From: Globodera rostochiensis
Lineage: Eukaryota; Nematoda; Chromadorea; Rhabditida; Heteroderidae
Direction: 5' to 3'
NCBI GenBank assembly: GCA_018350325.1
Contig: JAEVLN010000003.1
Coordinates: 331,985-395,984, forward strand
DNA: 64,000 nucleotides
Below are positions 56,242 through 64,000 of this stretch, piece after piece. Made by a program: the position numbers and the translations under genes. Under the pieces are notes generated by a model. The model searched no databases and was not told where the DNA came from. It saw only the letters and a list, made by a program, of their open reading frames with translations. Position 1 is the first letter of the stretch. Each line of letters opens with the position of its first letter.

Positions 56242-57024
56242 TTACATCAACAATTCAATCACAATGAACAAAATCACGCATCCGCTAAAGAAGTTTTCGC
56301 GACGAAACGCTGCCGATCTGGCGGTCGAAGTCTCCGACGTCGCGGCGAATGATGTCGTGGGGAAGTCGGGGAGCTTCGTCATGTAGCTGGACGTCGTCTT
56401 GGCGGGGACGTCGGGCACAGTGGTGGAAGCGGTTGTCGCCTCAGGGGTGGGCGGCGGAACGGTGGAAGCGGTTGTTGACGTAGTTGCCTCGGGGGTGGAC
56501 GGCCTTGAAAGCATTACAAATAATTAATTTGAATAATGTAATTGATTACTTGGCGCCGCAGGTCCATCCTTTGCTATTGCACAAATCCGTGCCGCACACG
56601 TAGCAGCAACCTTTGCCCCCCTGCTCTTCACATTCCCGTGTTAAATGCGTGCAGTTTACGCTGTTCGGGTGTTTGCAGTCGGCGAATTTGGGCCAAGCGG
56701 GGCCTAAACAAATAAAATTGGCGTGCTTGACAATTTTTCCCAAAAAATTCCGGGATTTTTGTGCAACCAACCAACTTTAATTTTATTAACCTAAATTAAC
56801 CATTTATTTACTTTGTGCCCCCAAACACTCGGCGTAAACGCATCGATGTCCATCGACGACACAATCGAACTCGTCCAGCGTGTCCTGACTGAATTTTTCG
56901 CCAACGTCGTACTTGACGCCGCATTTCAGGCCTTAGGGCATATTTAATTACGAAAATTTTGCCGAATTTTCTTACCCTCGGCAACAGACACCATAACAAT
57001 GGCAAAAGCGATAAGGCTAATCAT
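56242..57024 (-). CDS. Ly6/uPAR-like GPI-anchored surface protein, 194 residues
   Basis: Four exons (57024-56976, 56931-56812, 56703-56550, 56503-56242) join in phase. Order: signal peptide 'MISLIAFAIVMVSVAEG', a cysteine-rich domain starting 'LKCGVKYDVG' with 12 cysteines and ending 'GCCYVCGTDLCNSK', a Thr/Pro/Ala-rich stalk of about 55 residues ('TTSTTASTVPPPTPEATTAS'), and a hydrophobic C-terminus 'FFSGCVILFIVIELLM'. The 'C-x2-DLCN' ending is the hallmark of three-finger Ly6 domains, and the tail fits a GPI-attachment signal. Expected at the outer cell surface. The ligand is unknown. Assignment to Ly6 rests on motif and architecture, not a search. Confidence 0.7.
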
Positions 57025-58589
57025 TTTCAAAATTTATTTGTTTTTTTTTCACTTAAAAGTGAAAATAAGCAATTTGGATAATTTTTTAAACTAATTCCCT
57101 TTTATTAATATAAAATATTGTGCGTCGGAATGTGAATGAATGGCGATTTAGCCGAATGGAAGGAGCAATCATTTGTTTATTGAAACGTTTGTGAGTCATA
57201 AAAATGATAAATGTGTGAAACGAAAAAAGTGTACTCATAAATAATATTAAATGAAATATCGAATGAAAGATTAGTTTAGCGTATCCTTTGCGCGTAGGGT
57301 CAAGTCTCGGTCTCGGCAAATTAAGGTCTTGAACATCCTTACTAATCCTGGTTATGGGTTACCTATCCGTATCGATGCTATTCTGCGTTGTTCAAATGTG
57401 TTAAATGGACGGAATACAAATAATTCTTTGAAATTTTTGCCTGACTATGAGGTTTAAACCTTTTCGACATTTAAACGGCTTTTTATGAAATGTATTAATT
57501 AAAATTGCTCGGAATTATATTTATTTATATTTTAACTTGAGACATAAAGTCATAATTTTTAATATTGTAAAAATATAAACGTAAATTTTAATTTGTAAAC
57601 AAATTATTCATTGTTTTAATATTTAATATAAATTAAAACTATAAATATTGCTTCTTTGTTCCCTAACACTTTTATGAATTGTTTTACAAAACTATTTTCC
57701 TCGCTTCATTAGTACTTTTCATTATGCATGAATTGACCACTCGATCATTTTGATCCTCGTTTAAGTTTTACAGACGATTTGACCTTGTCTCCCGTGGACT
57801 CCTGCGACGGCACTGCGGCTATTTATGTTTTAATCTTTTTATTTTGCGATTTATTTTGAATTTTTCGCGTTTCCTATTAATAAATATTTTATTAACCCAC
57901 TTATGATCGACTTCGTTTTTGAGCATAATTGCAATTATTGTTAAAAAGTGGTGATGCAAATGATAAAGGTGTGGTTTTAATAATTGATGGATGGTTCTCA
58001 TTTGTGATAGTCAGCCCATACCCCGGGGTAGAAGAACGTCACAATTTCTCGTTGATGGTGGAACGAGTTAAAAGACGCGAGAGTAAGTTTTTTTGCCCCG
58101 CTGAATTCAATCAATTATGTACAAATAGCAGAGCGCGCTCTTTCCCACTAATGACTTTGACAACTGCTACTTACAAATTAGCACGTTTTTGTCCCATTTA
58201 TTGTTTGTTCATATGACTGGCCGATTCTCCTTCTTCTTTTATAACTCATGACTAGAGACGAGAGATATGCACCCCCCTAAAAATGACTTTTTCTTGACCA
58301 AAAATCCACCTCCAAAGATCGATATCCAAAAATTTTTTATTTTTGTTATTTTTTATAAAATTTTACAAAACATGTGATATTTAAAGCCGAGATTATTGCA
58401 TTTTTTCTCAAGAAAAATGCTGAAAAATGGCGAAATATTGATTTATTCTCAAAAATGCCAAAATATTGATTTATATTGACTAAAAAGTCGCTCTAATTCT
58501 AAAATTTTTCGAAATGAATGCTATTTAGATATCAAAAAAATAATCACAATTTTTAAGATCAGTCTCAAATTTCAAGTGCAAGTTTGGCT
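57025..58589. other. Intergenic, AT-rich
   Basis: No supported gene. Short frames are not codon-like. A TAGGGTCAAGTCTCGG...CATCCTTA pair at 57296-57342 may be another TCTCGG mini-element. Confidence 0.5.
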
Positions 58590-59470
58590 ATGCGTCTATG
58601 GACAGCGGCTTATCTTTTATTAATCATTTGCGCAATAGCATGTGGGGGTCAGTAGATTTTACAATTTAAAGGAGCTGTTAGATCATTTTCAGAGTTTGAG
58701 GAGGCCAAAAATCTTGTAAGCAGTTTCATATCGGCTGTGGATCCGCTGTCGAAAGACCTCAAAAAGGCCCATCGATTCATTGCGTTAACCATGACCTTCA
58801 TGAAAGGCGCTGTTCCATTTGGTGAACTGCTAGCCACTGCTCTTAAAGTTGGCCTTGAGGTGATTGGGTACTTGCTACTCATTTCTAAACACACTTTGAA
58901 AACAGAATTTAGGAAGATCGGTTGGAAGCATTGCTGGCTCCGACCAACGGCATCGACGCCAAAGTCAGAGACATTGCCAGACAACAAAAAAACATCCAGT
59001 CGTCAATTGTCTATCGTGACCTTCTGCTTGACTACAGGACTTATGGCTAAATAATACTTCCACAACGTTAAGCACAATTTATGGCAACCAGGGCGCGGCT
59101 GAAATTTTAGGTCGGAGGTCAAGCGGATTCTTCAGCCAGTCTATTCATTCATCTCTAACTGGTTTAATGATCTTCTTGAAAGCATTTGGCCAACTATCGA
59201 GAGCCTTCTAATTCGCAACATAATGCAAGACATCTCTAAAGGCATGGTGTTTCCGGAGACAAACCAAACATAGGACGAATTGGCTGTTCAAATGCATTTG
59301 CAAGGTAGAGCGATGAAGATATGGACAACGCTTTTCTACACTTTCTTCACTATCATGAGGATTGGGCAAAATTCGCCGACTGCGAGGATTGGGTTATTAT
59401 TCTTGGGTTTTGAACTGTTTTCGCCTTTGATAATCATTATATTCTTCAATAAACGAGTTGAGTTTTAAGA
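58590..59470 (+). pseudogene. Decayed gene for a secreted helical protein
   Basis: Exon 1 (58590-58647) is a signal peptide 'MRLWTAAYLLLIICAIACG'. Exon 2 (58693-58859) reads 'EEAKNLVSSFISAVDPLSKD' and 'FMKGAVPFGELLATALKVGL'. Exon 3 (from 58913) reads 'EDRLEALLAPTNGIDAKVRD', 'VYRDLLLDY' and then hits a stop. Coding-like sequence continues in other frames: 'LWLNNTSTTLSTIYGNQG' (59040-59100), 'WFNDLLESIWPTIESLLI' (59158-59220) and 'DEDMDNAFLHFLHYHEDWAK' (59300-59370). At least three frame changes are needed, so it is a pseudogene unless further introns are missed. The family is not recognised. Confidence 0.55.
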
Positions 59471-59589
59471 TTGCAGCAAAACACCTAAGTTTGAACACAA
59501 TTGTCATCGCTTCAAACACTGGAGGCATTTATTTAGCCTTTAAAAAAAACGTAGGACCTTCAAAATCTGAACAAGTAAAACTTTCGCCG

Positions 59590-59700
59590 GTTTCTAAAAA
59601 ACGGCCCATTCCGAAGGCTGTGACGCCATAACCCAAAACAAAAAACCCTCGTGGAATATATAAAAAGCATCTTTTAAGCATTCTGATCAGAATTAACTAA
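59590..59700 (+). repeat. Interspersed repeat R1, copy G (partial)
   Basis: Contains 'GTTTCTAAAAAACGGCCCAT', 'GTGACGCCATAACCCAAAAC', 'GTGGAATATATAAAAAGC' and 'CATTCTGATCAGAATT', but lacks the C-tract half. Confidence 0.7.
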
Positions 59701-59901
59701 AAAAATTTTGCTAAAATTCGGGGAACCGGCGACCCGTTGAATGAAATTATTATTAAACCGTTTTTATTAAATTTAAATTGTGTTGGAGAAAAGTTTTGAA
59801 TAAATATTAAAATGTATTTTAAACAATTTGCCCATTAAAGAAATGCACTGGGGGAACCCGTAAAGTTAATTGAAATTAAATTGAATCGGAATCAAATTTG
59901 T

Positions 59902-61781
59902 TTAATTTGTCAGTTTCAATTTCCGCAGAGTGTTCTCGTATTCTTCGCGCGTTCTTCGGATGAGTCCGTCCAACACTTTGCCAATGCTTTCTTCGCTCAC
60001 CAAAAAGCCGTCTCTGTACTTCCACGCCGTCGTTGACCCATTGGCAGCGCATTGTTCCGGACTGTCAAAGCGTTGGCCGTCGCTGAAGGGATTTGTCCAC
60101 GGATTGAAAGTGCGCCGATTGAAAGTGCTAAAGTGAATAAAGATTAAACTCCTGCCCCGGGGCGTTCGTTCAATTTCCCCATTATTGGAAAGATTTTTTT
60201 GCCCCGGGCTGGTTCAATTTCCTCTTTTGCCGCCCCCGGAGCGTTCGTTTAATTTCCCCTTTTGTCCCGGGGCGTTCGTTCAATTCCCCCATTATTGGGG
60301 CTATTACTTTGCCCCGGGGGTGGGGGTTGATTGTCGCCGTTCATTTGCTTTCGAAGTCTTACGAATTTTTCCATCCGTGCAGCATAAAGTCGCGACTCGA
60401 AAATTTGCTTTTGGTGTGGCCCGCGTCCCTAACCCATCCTTGGCCCTTTGCCAACAATTTCACTTTGCCTCCCTCAAAAGTGCCGTTCTTGTCCTTCCGC
60501 CGATTTGTGTGGAAGCGAGTGCATGCCTCGAATATAAAAAGATCGGCAAAATTCCTATAAAGCAAATATTTAGAAGATTTATGCGTTTCATTGAAAATTG
60601 CCTCGATTCATTCCACAAATGTTGGCACGCATTTTTTGAGCTAACATCGGCAAAATTATCCATCATCAAAGCCTAAAGCATTCAATTAATGCTTTTCACT
60701 TCAAAAAGTTGGCATTTTGGCCTTACATGGATGGCGCCGTTGTCGGTGCCGTGAAAGCTTTTCGGAAGTCGATAAAAATAATTGGCCCACGAAAGAAGAA
60801 AATTCCTTGCGAAAGGCGTGTTTCTGGAGGGTTCACGGAATTTTGTTTAAAAAACATTTTAAACACTTTGCCAAATAACTGCCCGCCATAATTTCAAAGT
60901 TGAACATTCGTTCCAGAAGGACCAGTTCGATGCCGCTGTCCGTGACAAACTCCTCGACGTCGTGGAAGGGATTGACCACGGCCATGTCGGCGTCCAAGAA
61001 CAGAATCCACTCGTACGACGGATGCTTGGCCAACCACGCACTCATCACACAATGGCGACGGAACATGAACTTAATGAAATTCGAGATTTTTTTTGTCTCG
61101 AACTTCCCCAATTACATCTCCGATCAGATCGCATTTGTCCCCAACAGTGCTGGTGGTCGGCGGCGGCGGTGAAAACAGCACAAAATGTGCGTAGCGCGCG
61201 GGACTCCGCTGGCAGTAACAGCGAACGGTGCTCAGTGCCAATTGGAACTCGGAAAGTGCCGCGGCACTGTCCAACACACTCACAATGGCAACGGTCGCCG
61301 CCGCCTCCGGCGCCCCTTTCGGCTCCGCCAGCTCTCCGGAGTGATCGAGAAATGTTCTGAAAAAGTTTGTTCCAAAATTGCCATCATTTATATGCATAAA
61401 TTAGGGTAGCATGGGACCGGGACTTTTGGGAATAACCTGGACTAAGGGACGAAAAAAACGTTTTTGAAACCCGGGACTAAATTTCAGTCCCCAGAAAAGA
61501 CATTTCAATACTGGTCCCGGTTCCGTGCTACCCCTACATTAAACTCACTTAATGGGTACCAGGAAGAGGGGTGGTAAATAATTTGCGCCAAAGGCGTGGC
61601 TGAACAAATTAATTAGCAGCAGCAGCAACGACGTCCCAATCAAAAAGAGGAGGAAGACGAGAAGACGCCGGGCCCCACAAAGGCGCCCATTGAACAGCAA
61701 ATGGTGGCAACGGGAGAGGAGGGACCGCTTTAGGCGATGCCATTTTTGTAGGCAAAACTTTTGTTCTTCGCGCCACCACAT
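59902..61781 (-). CDS. DUF273-family type II membrane glycosyltransferase, 420 residues, 7 exons
   Basis: Exons 61781-61549, 61356-61116, 61069-60867, 60823-60727, 60672-60602, 60554-60363 and 60127-59902 join with consistent phase into 420 residues. A short basic N-terminus precedes a signal anchor '[20 protein letters not shown]', as in Golgi type II enzymes. The catalytic part begins '[20 protein letters not shown]'. It holds '[20 protein letters not shown]' followed by '[11 protein letters not shown]', whose DAD is the metal/nucleotide-sugar motif of GT-A enzymes. Next come '[14 protein letters not shown]', '[11 protein letters not shown]' and 'DFMLHGWK'. These are the blocks of DUF273, a nematode family predicted to transfer sugars in the secretory pathway. 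The fifth intron is GC-AG (AG|GCAATT, 47 nt). Intron 1 holds a mini-element and intron 6 a repeat array. Substrate unknown. Confidence 0.85.
60150..60320. repeat. CCCCGGGGCGTTCGTTCAATTTCCC repeats in DUF273 intron 6
   Basis: Four degenerate copies of 'GCCCCGGGGCGTTCGTTCAA' followed by 'TTTCCCCATTATTGG'. Two further copies are at 52968-53035 next to the DUF273 fragment. The unit contains the 8-bp palindrome CCCCGGGG. Confidence 0.8.
61402..61536. mobile_element. Inverted-repeat mini-element in DUF273 intron 1
   Basis: Starts TAGGGTAGCATGGGACCGGG and ends CCCGGTTCCGTGCTACCCCTA. The 135-bp interior repeats GGGAC/GTCCC motifs. No 8-bp duplication is visible, so its class rests on end similarity only. 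Confidence 0.65.
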
Positions 61782-63396
61782 TTAGACGCCGCGGGGGGAG
61801 GGGGCGGCGCTTTCAAAGGGACTAATCGCGCCGTTGTTGACGCTTTGGCCCGCCTAATTGGGCTGTTGTAGGGTGCTCTCCATAGTCCAAATTCGTTCGT
61901 TCCCGTGGAGATTTATTTGTGTCGTTTTTTTTTGGTATTAAAGGGAAATAATCCCCGCCTATTGGGGAGAAAAGATAAGCCACTTTTATGGACAGAACCA
62001 TCATCAAACCTCAAGGTTTAGAAAATGTGCAGACACAAAATAAATTTTGTTTGGAGAGAATCAATGGGAATTTTTTGGGGGAGGGCGGAGGGGCTGACTA
62101 TGCGTTGGTAAAGCATAATATTGGGGGGGGGGGGGGGAGGAGAATTAAGAAAAGAGAAAAGGTAAGTGATGGCCTAATAAGGCACAAAGAGGCCGGCTGT
62201 GTAAATGACACTCTCTCATTTACATCATTTACCTTCGGCATTTTAATGCCGTTCGCTGTAGGGAGGGCATGTTTAAGGCCTTCCAATAATCGCCGTCGGC
62301 GCCTCATCTCCGGAAACTCAATATTCAGCCCCCGCCCTTCTCCATCGATGGCACTGGCACCTTTCGTATGTCCCCCCACCATCCGTTAGGAATCTGTTTT
62401 GTTCCAATTTCAATGGATGTGTGTGTACGTACAGGGAGGGGGGATGTGCATGCCCGTTCTCCCGTCATTTTTGTCTTCCTGTTTCGCGTTTTTAAGAAAC
62501 AGGACAGTCCAACCCCCGGTATGAATGAGAGTGCCATTGTGTCTATTAGGTAATATGTTTGCCTTCTGAGTACACATTTTTCTTTAAAATTTATTTTGCT
62601 CATAAATGGACAACATTTCTCAAATAATGCAGTGAAAAAAGAAACGGAGAAATTAAAAGGCTAACACAAATGATGTAATCGGAAGGTGAATGGAGTTTTT
62701 GGATTGCTTCATAAAAATGTTTAAAAGCTCTTCGGAATCGGTCGTGAATATGATTTTGGCATTATAATTGTGGCGCCGCCAAAAGTGTGGTGGCTCTGTT
62801 TTTCGACTTATTTAATCACATTTCAGTCCAAATTATTCTGCTCAGGATTGAAAGCAATTACTGCATCTTTTAAAAATATAATGGACAAGATCCATTTTTT
62901 TGTGGCCGGATGCGATACTTAACGGTCATAATTTTTATTTTATTTTATTGGAAAATGACGTGAACACATTTTGTGTGGTCAACAATATGTAAAAGTAATG
63001 AACAATCGACGAAATTTGTTTTCATTGAACCCACAAAATAAGACGGGAAGTGATGGCCCGATTTTTAAATAATTGTTTTTAAAATTTTGTTGCCAAACGA
63101 ACAAAATGGAATTTAATGTAAAAATGTTTTCGTTGAGACATAAATTGAACGAGAAATATTTAGTATATGCAAATTATAATTATTATAATAAAAAAAACAA
63201 TTTTGTGATTAACAAAAACATTTACATCATTTTGGAAATAATTTATGAGCAAAATTTCTACACAAATTCTTTTTTGCATTCCTCTACCGGCCACAATGTA
63301 TTCAAATCGATGGCATTTTTCGAACGATTCATTTTTGTACGCCAGCAGCGTAAAGCGATAACTGTGCGGGCTCTTCCGATAGTTTTTTTTGTCCAT
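61782..63396. other. Intergenic, no supported gene
   Basis: Contains G-tracts at 62121-62136 and short frames without recognisable content. The DUF273 promoter should lie near 61800-62000. Confidence 0.5.
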
Positions 63397-64000
63397 TCAA
63401 AATGACAATGTCGCCAGTGTCATTTTGAACGATATAAGATGTTGCGCCAATTCCTTTACTGTGCCAAAATCATCCGCCAATTCTTTTACTGTGCCAAAAT
63501 CATCCGCCAATTCTTTTACTGTGCCAAAATCATCCGCCAATTCTTTTACTGTGCCAAAATCATCCGCCAATTCTTTTACTGTGCCAAAATCATCCGCCAA
63601 TTCTTTTACTGTGCCAAAATCATCCGCCAATTCTTTTACTGTGCCAAAATCATCCGCCAATTCTTTTACTGTGCCAAAATCATCCGCCAATTCTTTTACT
63701 GTGCCAAAATCATCCGCCAATTCTTTTACTGTGCCAAAATCATCCGCCAATTCTTTTACTGTGCCAAAATCATCCGCCAATTCTTTTACTGTGCCAAAAT
63801 CATCCGCCAATTCTTTTACTGTGCCAAAATCATCCGCCAATTCTTTTACTGTGCCAAAATCATCCGCCAATTCTTTTACTGTGCCAAAATCATCCGCCAA
63901 TTCTTTTACTGTGCCAAAATCATCCGCCAATTCTTTTACTGTGCCAAAATCATCCGCCAATTCTTTTACTGTGCCAAAATCATCCGCCAATTCTTTTACT
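63397..64000 (-). CDS. Tandem-repeat ORF resembling a GT10 fucosyltransferase segment, partial
   Basis: The minus strand is open from the window edge to 63397. It consists of about 18 identical 30-bp repeats encoding 'ADDFGTVKEL', then 'AQHLISFKMTLATLSF' and a stop. The fucosyltransferase locus at 5375-5420 encodes 'ADDFGTVEEMAKFLLEL' at the matching place, and most base differences between the two are synonymous. This suggests a minisatellite grown inside a fucosyltransferase exon. The upstream part lies outside the window, so whether the array is translated is unknown. A coding-like stretch in another frame after the repeat ('GDIVILNGQKKLSEEPAQLS') hints that the true frame may change at the repeat end. 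Confidence 0.5.
   Translation of the reverse strand, partial: VKELADDFGTVKELADDFGTVKELADDFGTVKELADDFGTVKELADDFGTVKELADDFGTVKELADDFGTVKELADDFGTVKELADDFGTVKELADDFGTVKELADDFGTVKELADDFGTVKELADDFGTVKELADDFGTVKELADDFGTVKELADDFGTVKELADDFGTVKELADDFGTVKELAQHLISFKMTLATLSF
63437..64000. repeat. 30-bp minisatellite, at least 18 copies, running off the window
   Basis: Plus-strand unit 'CCAATTCTTTTACTGTGCCA' plus 'AAATCATCCG'. Copies are identical except for the first partial one (CCAATTCCTTTAC), which implies very recent expansion or homogenisation. Confidence 0.97.

Overview
The window is eukaryotic and most likely comes from a plant-parasitic tylenchid nematode, probably a cyst nematode (Heterodera/Globodera type). 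The evidence is small exons with introns of about 45-60 nt, nematode-type gene families (DUF273 glycosyltransferase, an F-box-associated-like family with the '[15 protein letters not shown]' signature, GT10 fucosyltransferases), and several GC-AG introns, which are known to be frequent in Globodera. This assignment is inference from family content and splicing, because no rRNA or other species marker is present.

Layout. 0-20 kb is repeat-rich accessory DNA. It holds three decayed GT10 alpha-1,3-fucosyltransferase loci (0.64-1.2, 3.9-5.8 and 13.05-13.23 kb), two genes of a small secreted cysteine-rich family facing each other (7.98-9.1 kb + and 11.38-12.09 kb -), the 3' part of an unrecognised conserved-looking gene (15.7-16.6 kb -), and many tandem or palindromic repeats. 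21.8-32.6 kb (-) is one large gene for a p21-activated kinase (PAK) that I could join through 22 exons in consistent phase. 33-36 kb carries two small unrecognised genes, one with a triplicated intron. 39.5-43.2 kb (+) is the cohesin kleisin RAD21/SCC1 in 11 exons. 44.3-45.7 kb (-) is the F-box-associated-like gene. 45.8-48.9 kb is a G-rich higher-order satellite of about 26 units of about 124 bp. 49.9-55.5 kb (-) is a second cluster of the cysteine-rich family, with one intact 139-residue gene and three decayed loci. 56.2-57.0 kb (-) is a Ly6/uPAR-like GPI-anchored protein gene. 58.6-59.5 kb (+) is a decayed secreted-protein gene. 59.9-61.8 kb (-) is an intact DUF273 type II membrane glycosyltransferase of 420 residues. 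The window ends in a 30-bp tandem array whose translation resembles a GT10 fucosyltransferase segment.

Two housekeeping genes (PAK signalling, cohesin) sit among rapidly duplicating surface, secretory and glycosylation families. Two things stand out. One is the secreted family with pattern C-x7-C-x-C-x4-C-x7-C-x6-CC-x7-CC...C-x3-C, which is duplicated in two clusters together with upstream DNA. The other is a set of very short hAT-like elements (60-440 bp) with 8-bp target duplications, whose interiors are made of different iterated, often self-complementary motifs.

Exon boundaries were read by eye from splice signals and codon phase and may be off by a few bases.
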